Part shown: piece after piece, positions 42,466 through 52,134 of the stretch | How the letters are laid out: each line of letters opens with the position of its first letter | Numbering within the stretch: the first letter of the stretch is position 1 | Assembly (NCBI GenBank): GCA_904063045.1 | Contig: CAJFCJ010000053.1 | Span: 1-64,000 of the forward strand | From: Dimorphilus gyrociliatus | Taxonomy: Eukaryota; Annelida; Polychaeta; Dinophilidae | Direction of reading: 5' to 3' | DNA: 64,000 nucleotides | Position numbers and translations under genes: made by a program | Notes under the pieces: generated by a model | Databases searched by the model: none | The model's input: only the letters and a program-made list of their open reading frames with translations | Told to the model about the DNA's origin: nothing

Positions 42466-43748
42466 TACTCATTGTGTGGAGAAAGGAGAGTAGTGATACT
42501 GTAGGAGAGGATGACAGGTTGAGAGAGTTCTGGAACTATCTTAACAACAGAAATGAGGGTATTAGTCTAACCAGATCTGAGGCTGGTAACACAACCATCT
42601 TTCTAGATTTGGAGATTCAACTCAATCCTCTAGTGTTCAAAACTCATTTTAAACCTACAGACAGTAGAAGACTACTTAACCCCAAGTCTGCACATCCCAA
42701 ACACACCATTAAAGGAATTTTATTTGCACAAGCTCTTAGGTATCTCAGAAATTGCTCAAAAATTGATACAGCAAAGGGACAACTCAATGATCTTAGGAAT
42801 TTAAACAAAGATCTGGGCTATACCAAATCAATGTTCAAAGAGGCATGGCTAAAAGCCACTAAGAGGATTGAAATTGAGAGGCAAGAATTTGAAGGTATGA
42901 AACCATGCAATGGTAGGAGATGCCTAATGTGTCTGAAGGTTAGGAAAACTAACACATGGCAATCAACTGGCAGCAACCAATGGTTCAGAGTCAGGGGAGA
43001 CTTTGACTGTACCTCTAGTTGGATAATTTACATTATCCAATGTACCCTATGTGAAATACAGTATGTGGGTCTTACCACTAGAACTCTAAGAGATAGGATC
43101 AACAACCATAAAGGGGATGTGAGGAATGGATCCAATAAATTGGTCTCTGATCATTTTCGAAAACATGGAATAGATCAGATGACTTACTGGGTCTGTGATT
43201 CCATTCCTGAGGAAGATCCTAACAGAGAGAAGACCCTACAGACTTTGGAAGCAAGGTACATCAAAGAGGCTAATACAGTTACTCCGTATGGCTTAAATGA
43301 GGATCATGGTTGCTACAGTACTACTATAGTACCACTGGTTGTCTACCATCCAAGTCCTTGGTATAAACTAAATAGAATACTTAAGGACCACTGGAGTGCT
43401 CTTAATGATGACAGTCCATTGAAAGCGATTAGGCCTATTATTGCCTTGAAACTGGGGAGATCATTGGGTAGCCTTATAGTAAAGGGAAGAACTGAAGGTC
43501 CACCTCAAGAGGATAATACCAACACTCTGAATCTATTAGAATGTTGGCCATCCCCATGGTGGCATATTAAAACAGTCTTCAATAAACCACAAAACAAATT
43601 CTCTATTGTGAATAACATAGAGAGCCTGGACAACAGCAATGACACAATTCTCACCATGGCCAATAGCTGGGTGGGGGATGATCAGGATAGTAGTTTTGCA
43701 GGTATTAATCTCCTATTGGAGATACAGAGAGAAATTGACAGTGAATGA
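42463..43748 (+). CDS. Penelope-like element ORF, 5' truncated: RT thumb + GIY-YIG endonuclease
   Basis: Open frame of about 428 codons from the telomere junction; the ATG at 42414 is upstream of the truncation and is not the true start. The N-terminal part is the end of a PLE reverse transcriptase (ILIVWRKE after the lost catalytic motif; FLDLEIQLN; KPTDSRRLL; HPKHTIKG; ALRYLRNCS). A CxxxxCxxC-type motif (PCNGRRCLMC) precedes the GIY-YIG domain (IIYIIQCTLCEIQYVG, then R-D-R-I-N-N-H, then DHFRKHG). A 170-residue tail contains an H-P-S-P-W repeated motif. Without the RT core it cannot reverse transcribe, but the endonuclease part is uninterrupted. Confidence 0.9.
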
Positions 43749-45716
43749 AAATTAATAGGGCTAGTTATTGGCTGAGTAAGGATTGAACACCTCTTTAATG
43801 GGGAACAGGTTGTGGTAGTTGGCAGTGAACAAACAGTTCCCCAACAAAAACACCACATCTGGTTCTTATATCCTAACCCTAAGCTATAGCCCCCTAAAAA
43901 GATACAAATTAGTGAAACTTTACAACTAACCCTAACCTAAGATAATGGAACCAACACTTAACTCAGCAGAGAAGAAGGTACAGACTGGACAGACATGGGA
44001 CCTGTTCTGAACAATTGTTAAATAATAAAGAATGGGGTAATTTGTGGGGAGACACCTCTCTATGAGAGAACAGATGGTTGACAGTTGGCAGTGAACAAAA
44101 GTTCCCCAACAAAAGGTCCCTTCTGGTTTCCCAATCAACACAAAGACAACCCATTGACAATCATACATGAGCAGTCTAATGTAACCATAACCTCTACCTT
44201 CAACCATCTCTCAGTGTATTCCTTACATACAGGAACAAGTGTGTCTGATATATATAAGGGGTTGAAAGTTTAACATGGGTCTACAGACCTTATGCTACAT
44301 AGTACCCTAAGGATATATATATCAAAGAGTTAGTTTTGATCCAAAAAAATCAGTGATGTGACAAAAATGTCCCAAATCTGGGCCGTTTAGGAGTTTCGTT
44401 ATGCGTCATCCTAGACGTTTCAATTTTGTTGGAGGTGATAGAGCTCGAAAAGAGCTTTTCACTGATATGCTACACGACCATGTAGCTCTTACGGTTCAGG
44501 AGTGGCTGAGCTTCGAAAATCGAAAATTTTCCGAGTTCGGGTAGAAAAATAAAAATATTTTTTTCTATCTTTCCGACGTAGGGGCAAGCTTGGATTCAAG
44601 TTTGAAAGCAATCCGACGATTTTGAAAAATTGGCCTTCACTGAGGCTCTGGACTTGTAAAGATTTCGCGAAAATCATTAATTTTCTAAGTTCATTGTCAT
44701 GTTAATTACCTGTATAAACATTACATTCGCCTGGGTACTTAGAAAGATTTTGGAAAAAATATTTTCCGAAAATATTCTAAGTCCAGCCTAACACAGTGTT
44801 AGGTTTTGGACTTGGAAAAATTTCGACTGAAAAAAGTCGATAAATTTTTCAAAAATATTCTAAGTCCAAATTGGAGGTGAAATCACCCCTTATCTTAGAT
44901 TCAGTTATATTTCATGGTGCGGTAATGAATAGGGCTCTGGACCGCCCCATGCAAATAGGATTGGCCATATATGTACAGAGGAAGGAACATAGAATTGAAT
45001 CTAGGTCTTCTTCTGTTACATTTTATGAAAAGTGACTTACCTGATTGTTATACCTGCGATTTTTGAAAGGTTACCCTCTAATTACTATAGAACGTAGGGT
45101 CGAGATACTCGTAATAGAGTCTAAGGCTGCCAGTCAGCCATCCTCACCTACCACCGTTAACTTCAAAGCTCCATAGCTCCGCAACCGCTGGGCCGATTTC
45201 GTTCAAATTTTGCACAGTTGCTCAGTTCAATTAGATCTAGCACTGTGTAAAATTTCATAACGATCAGAGCAAGTTGAAATTTCAACTTTCGTCAGTGGTC
45301 GACTTGCTTTACTGACCACCAAATAGGTGATTTGTTGCGAGATAAAGTGTGGGATCAAACCAGTACCTATCCTAAGGTATAGTAAGCCTCTCAGAGATCA
45401 GTCTGGTGGCAATCTAACCGGCCACTTTTCCCCTCTCACTTGATAAAGGAGGAATACCTCCGAAATATTGTGAGTTTTAATCTGGTGACATTTTGTTAGT
45501 TGCTAAATACAGGTTCTCTTCACCCTTGTGGAGAATTTGTAAGTGGTTTTGTTGGAGATACAGTTACAGCTTAGGCTGGGGAATTGCTACTCAAGATAGC
45601 AACTCCTCAACAGCTACACCAACCCTTAGCCAAAGCTTGGTTATAAGTGTGTGTGCACTTTTGGGATTACCAGTCTGTACTGATTGTGCTAATCCCTAAC
45701 CCCAAGACCTAACCCT
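43749..45716 (+). mobile_element. 3' non-coding region of Penelope-like copy 1
   Basis: Matches 16976-18024 (minus) in two blocks, 43749-44314 and about 45238-45716. Between them lies about 0.92 kb (44315-45237) that is absent from copy 2 and has visibly higher GC. It ends with a tail resembling degenerate telomere complement (CCCTAACCCCAAGACC) and then CTAACCCTAA at the junction with the next element. Confidence 0.75.
45435..45474 (+). ncRNA. Hammerhead-like hairpin in PLE 3' region, core decayed
   Basis: CTCAC (45435-45439) pairs with GTGAG (45470-45474). Between them are TTGATAAA, a GGAGG/CCTCC stem, GAAA and a TATT. The layout mimics a hammerhead with a tiny stem III, but C3 and G8 of the core are replaced, so cleavage is unlikely. 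The same place in copy 2 (17224-17263, minus) has in addition a broken second stem. Confidence 0.4.
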
Positions 45717-46025
45717 AAGAAGGAATACAGGGATAGAATTAACAAAACCCTGACCAGAAAACCTCCAACCTATAGTATTGATGATTGGGTACATATTAGG
45801 AGAGAAGATATTCACAGAGGTATGGAAAGGATACCAAGCTTTAAATGGAATGGACCATATAAGATAACAGCTGCAGATGCAACCAAATGTTTGTATGAAG
45901 TGGAATTGGAAGATGGCAAAAGAAAATATTATCATGCAACAAGATTAAGATTGGCTAATAACCAAGCAAGAGATGAGACAGTTAATCATGTTGGTACAGA
46001 AAATAGAAGAAAACCATCAAGGTTA
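45717..46025 (+). pseudogene. Integrase C-terminal (SH3-like) tail, 5' truncated
   Basis: The frame is open from the CCCTAA junction. It reads RKPPTYSIDDWVHIRRED, then F-K-W-N-G-P-Y-K-I and YYHATRLRL, the pattern of the C-terminal domain of LTR-retroelement integrases (D-x-V-x-x-R ... W-x-G-P-Y-x-I ... H-x-x-x-L). The catalytic D,D-35-E core is missing. It is continuous with the envelope-like frame that follows, implying a pol-env arrangement. The truncation point coincides with telomere-type sequence. Confidence 0.6.
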
Positions 46026-48179
46026 TTTCCAATTAGAGAGATAATACCTCTAATAATAATCATGATCATATTTATGCTACTACCATTGACAATGGCAAAC
46101 CAATTCACAACTGGTGCTAACATCACTTTAGAATTTGTACCTCCTATTCAATACTGCAATGGACAGCAACTACAGCAAGCATTTGATTTAGCAGATCAAC
46201 CTGAATGTCAAGTATACAACCAACCTGTGACCAAAATATTAGCCAATGTCTATGAAATAAACACAGCTGATTTAGAGGTTGAAGCAGTAAAATGCATGGT
46301 GAGGAAGAGAGAGAACTTCTACACTTATTATTTTTTTGGTTCAAAGAAGCACAGAGTTGAAAAATTCATTGTTACATTGTCAGAAGAAGAATGCAGAAAG
46401 ATGTATCAAAAGAAGAAAGCTTACTCTGGGCAGAAGCTTTATAACAAAGGAAATATTTGGACTTATAATGAAAGGAAAGGAACAGCCTATAAATACCCAT
46501 CAACAACTTTAGTTATAGAATATACTACAATTATACAAGTTGGAAAAGCATACTGGTTACCTTATCAAAACTATGTAACAACAGATCTTGATTTTGTTGA
46601 AGATTGTCCAGTCCAACAAGATTTTGCAGAACTATAAATTCAGTTATTATCCTCCAATTGTTAAAAGATAATAGAATCATGGGACAAGAATCACCATGGA
46701 GAGTGATTTCAAGAAGGATATCATGTATAAAGTTTGCAGGATATTACTCCTGTCCTGAATATACTATTATGGATAAATACTATAAAAATAGTTTCATAGA
46801 AGGATTTGGAGGGCCAGGTACAAGAGTTCTGGTTCCTATTGAAGAAAACCAACTTCTGAGAACAGATTTATCAACATCTGGGTACCAAGATGATGAAATG
46901 CTAAAGAATGCAGTATTCAAGCTGGCATCAGAAGAGGAAGTAGTTTATTTGAAAAAGTACCAGTCAAAGAGTTTATTGCTAAGGAATGCTCTTCAGAAAG
47001 ACCATGAAAGTATACCAACATTTAGAGATTGGTATAGGGAAGGAGATAAAACATAGCATATGATGATTAAAATCCCTGGTCTTGCTGTAGTCAGAACATA
47101 CCAATTAAAGCAACCTATAGCACAAGATGTATGGAGTATACAAAACACATATATTGGAAAAATGTTAAAGAAAGTAACCTTGCCCATTGCAAAGGAGTCA
47201 AGAAAAGACAAGTACAAAGTTACCCACAAATTTGTTGAAGAAAAATTGTTGCCAAAAACAGATGTTTGGTTTCAAGGACCTCAAGGGAAGCAGTTTAAGT
47301 TGACTAAAAGAAAATTAGGATATCTCCTACTAGAAAGAGTTGCAAAATCAGAAGAAGAAAAAGAGATGAAAAAAAAAATCACCATAGTGGAACAAGGGCA
47401 GCATTTCTAAAATCAGTTGATAGAAATTTCATCAACTTACAAGAAACCTTTAACCAGCTCTCAAGAATGTTATGTAGAGCATTTGTGCAGAGGGATAGGA
47501 TGATAACTCCACTAAGTCCTATCTCACCTCAGTTACCTACAGTTTTATCTGAAGAGAAAGGAACACATAGCACTTGGCTGGGAGACCTCACAACAATTAA
47601 TTATTGTACACAACACAAATCTATTCAGATCATATGTGACTTGAACATTATTGTGAAAGATGGTAAATGCTCAAAGCAACTATTGGCCAAGTATAAGGAG
47701 TTAATATTCTCAGTGGAACCCATAACCCATCAGATACGTGAAATCAGCTTAAAAGATATAATATATGGCAAATGTAACACTGAAAAAAATCTATTCAAGG
47801 TAAAAGATAATCCTTTGGAAAGCCAGAGTAATAATGAACAAATAAGCTTGATCAATATTCAGATCAACTAAATTATGCAAAACAAATTGGCATTAACCCT
47901 GCAGTAACTAAATCTAGAAGATATTTTATGGCTTGGACAACGAAACCACTACAAACTATTATCAATTTCCTTATTCCTGAAACAACAACTGGTGCAATTG
48001 GAATGATATTGTATTGGATAAAGATGAAAGGATTACATAAAAATGTAACACAAAGAATACTAAACAGATTCAGAAAAACAAATGACATTAAATCCATTGA
48101 GGAAGGCCAACCCTTAAGAGTTGTCAGCAGCAGGAAAGGTCAAGTTATTATTGCCAATGTTGAACCATCAGTGGAATGA
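46026..48179 (+). pseudogene. Envelope-like glycoprotein region, broken by frameshifts and stops
   Basis: It starts with a hydrophobic leader (about 46041-46100: runs of I/L/M) that could be a signal peptide or membrane anchor. A cysteine-bearing ectodomain-like sequence with a few N-x-S/T sites follows. It is now split among frames 45822-46637, 46604-47056, 47060-47410, 47467-47871 and 47928-48179, so at least three frame changes and one in-frame stop (47054) are present. A hydrophobic stretch near 47950-48015 could be the C-terminal anchor. The position after an integrase tail argues for an env-like gene. I do not recognise which viral glycoprotein class it belongs to. Confidence 0.5.
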
Positions 48180-48182
48180 TGC

Positions 48183-48457
48183 TTTAAGGAGATAATAATC
48201 AACAATTTCTACCAGAAAGGTTAAAAAAAATGTTTACAAATATTGTTTATATCAATGGCATTATAAGAGGAGATCCTTTTCATAGAAGACTCCAACAGGA
48301 CAAGATATCTCCTTTAAGAAATATTGTTCAACATTTAATTTTTAATGAGATATTAGTCAACACTAAAGATGTGATGGAACAACAACAAAGAAGAACTGGA
48401 AGAAGAAGATTAAACAGACAAGATATTCAGGCTATAGAGGAACAACACAATGAGTGA
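48183..48457 (+). pseudogene. HX family ORF, copy 3 (C-terminal part only)
   Basis: The frame covers the conserved LKKMFTNIVYINGIIRGDPF box, KISPLRNIVQHLIF and the basic QQQRRTGRRRLNRQ end. The first 130 or so residues of HX are missing, and the piece abuts the end of the envelope-like frame, so an internal deletion fused the two regions. It precedes a family-B hammerhead by about 1 kb. Confidence 0.6.
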
Positions 48458-49410
48458 AATTAACAAACCTATCAAAACTAAATTTCAATCTCTGTACATT
48501 TTATATAAACACTTTGATATTTCTCTAGTTTAAAATAGTAATATTAGCATAATATAACTATGTATTTATATCAATGCAAAATTGATTAGGTGTGTGACAC
48601 ACTGGAATGCCAGAGGCTGACATATCACTTCTTATATAATACCAAATGTGTCTAGGCTTGGGATACTAAAACTTTTATGTAATACCAGATACTTGTCAAG
48701 ATAAACTGACATATCTTAGGATATGTCAATTACATAACACTCCTCTATATAAGCTACAAGGTCTATCAAACATCATCACTTCAAGAAAATTCTCAGAACA
48801 AGAAGGACTGCTTTCTACAAAAACTCTGTTTAGTGATTCAACATCTACATACAACAAAAGATCACTTTTCTACATCAAACAACTCTGAGAGAAAAAACAA
48901 AGTAAGCTATATGTTTGTTTGTTCATTTGTGAAATTAAAGATACTATAATGTTTTACATTTATGTATCTATTTGTTTATATATGTTCAGGTGACTTTAAG
49001 ATGTTATAGTTGATTTTCATCACTTTCATTTCTTTCATTAACACTATAAGACCTGTCAGACAACTTGGATTATATATCTTGCTGTTTAACAGTTCAAAAA
49101 TTGTTCAATGAGGAACAGCACCAAATGAAAATTATAAACTCTGGCATCTTTTGTAAACATTATATACACATTGTACCTCCATTATACCTAAACATACCAA
49201 TAGGACAACAAAAAAAAACATTAGGCAAATAACTATATATCAGACCAAAGAAAATTTCAATAACTGAAAAGTAAGCAACTAGATATTACAAAACAAAAGT
49301 CATCTTATTGACAAGCATTACAAAGAATCAACTTCTATGGTTGATATTCATCCATACATATATACACGTACAAATACACATACAATTTCAACATCCATAC
49401 AACAAGAACA
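48458..49410 (+). other. Non-coding region before hammerhead, with promoter-like segment
   Basis: 48588-48905 has features of an LTR-like or promoter segment not found in the copy at 36.6 kb: a TGTGACACAC start, repeated ACATATCtTAgGATATGTC inverted words (48700-48730) and a TATATAAG box (48746-48753). From about 49030 it again matches 36930 onward. No gene. Confidence 0.4.
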
Positions 49411-49800
49411 TTCTTGCAAGGAAGGATTCAATTATAAAATTGGTCCTTTCCTCCCCTTCAAGATAGTTCTTAGGTTATACTATCCTCTGAATTGACCCTG
49501 ATGAGTCTTTGCATTAAAAGGGGAAGACGAAACCATGGTAGGTCAACCATACTTGGCAACCATCTAGATTAATATATCCTAGGTTAAACATACTATTGCA
49601 ATTTAAAACCAAATCAAAAACAAACAAACAGACATAAATTGATTAGTGATGGGAAGAGTACTTGTTTTAAAATGTACAATAAGTTCTTACTCTTGCATTC
49701 CATTTCATTATGGGATCTTCTGAAAGTTTGGTGGAAGTTATTTGACTTTCATCAGAACTGAGACCTTAGTGTCTAGTTCAAACCTATATATAAACCCTAA
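49411..49800 (+). mobile_element. Hammerhead family B terminal repeat, copy at the end of the env-like element
   Basis: Diverged copy of the repeats at 37.0 and 37.7 kb (same leader, ribozyme, TTCTTACTCTTGCATTCCAT block and TTATTTGACTTTCATCAGAAC block). It ends at TCTAGTTCAAACCTATATAT and then CCCTAACCTAACCC. Confidence 0.85.
49494..49544 (+). ncRNA. Hammerhead ribozyme B3
   Basis: Stem I GACC/GGTC; core CTGATGA (49498-49504); stem II GTCTT / AAGAC (49524-49528) with a longer loop; GAAA at 49529; stem III ACC-AT-GGT; predicted cleavage after A49540. Confidence 0.88.
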
Positions 49801-49866
49801 CCTAACCCTAATCTATACTGGATTGGCAAACCCTAACCCCAAGACCTAACCAAGACCTAACCCTAA
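49792..49866 (+). repeat. Degenerate telomere-type repeats
   Basis: A mixture of CCCTAA, CCTAA and CCCCAAGACCTAA words, including the CCCTAACCCCAAGACC tail also found at PLE 3' ends. Confidence 0.8.
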
Positions 49867-50368
49867 TTTCTTTATACATCTTTAAATGTTTTTATCTAAA
49901 TGTGTTTAAGCCAAAGTAAGCAGAGTATTCAACTATATTCAACTTTGCTTTTTAATTTTGTTGATTTTTGTTATGATAATGACATTTTGTTTAGAAACTC
50001 AAAATTTAACCTTCAGCCGCACCCATGTTGTAAGAGCAATAGTAGACTAGCCATATTTGATAAATATTTCACATTAATATGAATTCTATACAATCATAGC
50101 TAGAACCCTGCTTCAATGCACATTGAAATCGCAGTAAATTTAAGTTAATTTTATAATGTTACAATTTCTGAGCTCTATGGGGAAAGTAATTCAATGTCTG
50201 CCAGAGATTAGGTCTAAATTTCTAGTTAACATTTTAAAACTCTAACTCAAACTCTTATATTCTCTCTTTTATCTACAATTCTAAAATATGACAAAAGTTT
50301 GTTTTTTTAAACTTTGCTTTTATTTTTTAAGAAAAGACATTTAGAATCTTTTTCATGCACAGTTATCA
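49867..50368. other. Spacer, no gene seen
   Basis: AT-rich. One short open frame (49900-50082) without support. Confidence 0.35.
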
Positions 50369-50673
50369 TTAAAATTTAATGTTAAATCTGCTTCTGCATG
50401 AGCGTGCAATGGAATTACAAAAAGATTTCCTGGATATTGAGCAACTGCGACAGTTGGTGTAGCTTGCTTGTTCTCTCTATATTGAAATACTAAATTAAAA
50501 TATCACTTTAAATGGAATTATACTTTTACCAGTGCAAATTCCATATTCAGATCACTGTCATCCAATCCAAATTCTCTTTCAGCAAGTTCAGCCAATAGAT
50601 CATTTAGCAAAGGATAAGACAATGCCTGATGAATGAAAAGTAGTATGCAGCAAATGGCTATTACAGTCTTCAT
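50369..50673 (-). CDS. Small secreted cysteine-rich peptide precursor, two exons
   Basis: Minus strand. Exon 1 (50673-50530) begins MKTVIAICCILLFIHQALS, a textbook signal peptide, followed by a short leucine- and acid-rich segment (ELAEREFGLDDSDL). A 53-nt GT..AG intron follows. Exon 2 (50476-50369) has 35 codons with four closely spaced cysteines (NCRSC, then SFC, then RSC), a basic character and a stop. The whole is 83 residues. This signal-propeptide-cysteine-rich layout is common for neuropeptides, defence peptides and venom-type peptides; I do not assign it to any of these. It sits between two mobile-element remnants. Confidence 0.6.
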
Positions 50674-50875
50674 CCTGGAATATTTACTTTACTTTGTAGA
50701 ATTTAGTTTAGCAATTGAAACTACTGAAAATAAATTTAATATGTCAATGATTTCATGTTAAAAACAGGTTTATATATAAAATTTTTAAATATTTCACCTT
50801 ATTCATAGTTAAAAACCCTTTTCAAATTGAAAGTGCAGGTTCCTACCCATATTGTATGTCTGTCCTATTTTTCCC

Positions 50876-50942
50876 TTTATTCACTGTCAATCTCTCTTTG
50901 AATCTCCAGAAGGAGATTAATCCCTGCAAAGCTGTCATCCTG
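50876..50942 (-). mobile_element. PLE coding-end fragment
   Basis: Minus-sense match to the last coding bases of the PLE ORF (CTGCAAAGCT...AGGAGATTAAT on the plus strand, compare 18035-18095). It ends abruptly at the telomere tract at 50943. Confidence 0.8.
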
Positions 50943-50970
50943 GGTTAGGGTTAGGGTTAGGTAGGGTTAT
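50943..50970 (-). repeat. Telomere repeat tract (GGGTTA)n on the plus strand
   Basis: Three to four GGGTTA units plus a partial unit. In minus sense it lies between the 3' end of a family-B repeat and a 5'-truncated PLE piece. Confidence 0.95.
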
Positions 50971-51095
50971 ATGTATGTTTGAACTAGACACTAAGATCTG
51001 AGTTCTGATGAAAGTTGAATAACTTCCACCAAACTTTCAGAAGATCCCATATTGGAATGCAAGAGTAAGAACTTATTGTACAATATAGACCAAGC
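50971..51095 (-). mobile_element. Hammerhead family B terminal repeat, 3' part only (minus strand)
   Basis: Reverse complement of the tail of the repeats at 37.3/37.9/49.7 kb. The ribozyme itself is missing. Confidence 0.8.
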
Positions 51096-51164
51096 ACACT
51101 TCACATCATAAGTCCATTGATTTTTCTTTTAATTTGTATTATTGTTTTAAGGTAGTTATTTATT

Positions 51165-51371
51165 GCAGCACAGGTTGTCTTCACCCTTGTTGAGAATTTG
51201 TGATTGTGCTTCTGTTGGAGATACAGTTACAGCTTAGGCTGGGGAACTGCTACTCAAGATAGCAACTCCTCAATAGCTACACCAACCCTTAGCAAAAGCT
51301 TGGTTATAAGTGTGTGTGCACTTTTGGGATTACCAGTCTGTACTGATTGTGCTAATCCCTAACCCCAAGAT
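51165..51371 (+). mobile_element. PLE 3'-terminal fragment
   Basis: Nearly identical to 45507-45709 (CACCCTTGT-GAGAATTTGT through GTACTGATTGTGCTAATCCC), ending in CCCTAACCCCAAGA, then joined to a short family-B tail (51372-51428) and CCCTAACC (51432-51440). Confidence 0.85.
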
Positions 51372-51697
51372 CTAAACTTTTTGTGGAACTTATTCAACTG
51401 TCATCAGAACTCAGATCTCAATGTCTAGTTCAAACATAATTAACCCTAACCTTACCCTGTGTAGGATACAATAGAGGCATAGTGAATTTAGTATTAATAG
51501 AGGTATACAAAGAAGCTTTATATCTGGTTCATAATTGTTGTGCAAAGTATTATAGCATGTTCAATACTACTCAATAGTAAAAAAGATTTACAATTTGAAA
51601 ATACAAATATAGAAAAAGGTCAAGGACTTCTGTTTCATATGAATTAGAATGGTGCAACAATAGAAATACTTGTATTTCAAAGGATGCAAAAAAAATG

Positions 51698-51900
51698 GGG
51701 GCAGGTGCGAACGTACCTGTTAGCAAATATTTCCAACCATGAAAACATTTTAGGAAAGGGTTAGTTTGAATATTTGGATGAATTTATTGTTAGAGGGGCT
51801 CCAATTTAGGGTTAGGGAATATAAAAAACAGAGATATTAACACTCAATTTCAGATATATTAAGGTAGGCTTCAACTGGCCATGGGTACGTTCGCACCCCC
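51698..51900 (+). mobile_element. Non-autonomous Mutator-like MITE
   Basis: 203 nt with terminal repeats GGGGCAGGTGCGAACGTACC and, inverted at the right, GGTACGTTCGCACCCCC, matching the ends of the MULE at 33182-35932. It is flanked by a 14-nt identical sequence ATGCAAAAAAAATG (51684-51697 and 51901-51914), longer than the usual 9 bp. Interior non-coding, with a short TTAGGGTTAGGG word (51809-51820). Confidence 0.85.
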
Positions 51901-52134
51901 ATGCAAAAAAAATGTTGGCTTTTTTTAAGAAATATTATTTTAAGTTTACATTAAGATATATTGAAATTTTGAAAGTTTTCTACTGTCAATATTCTTCAGG
52001 TTTATTTTAAGCATAACTAGTTTAAAACTAGTTTTACAGTACTAGCTTAAAAATGTTAGGGTTTGGTAAGGGTTATGGGTTAGGCCACTCACACAACTCT
52101 GGTAATGTTTTTGGTTAGAGTTAGGGGTTAGAGT

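Noticed and set aside
38024-48457. A Maverick/Polinton or DNA-virus origin for the integrase, OTU and HX ORFs
   Set aside because: No protein-primed DNA polymerase, packaging ATPase or capsid genes and no long terminal inverted repeats were seen. The telomere junctions and hammerheads favour retroelements.
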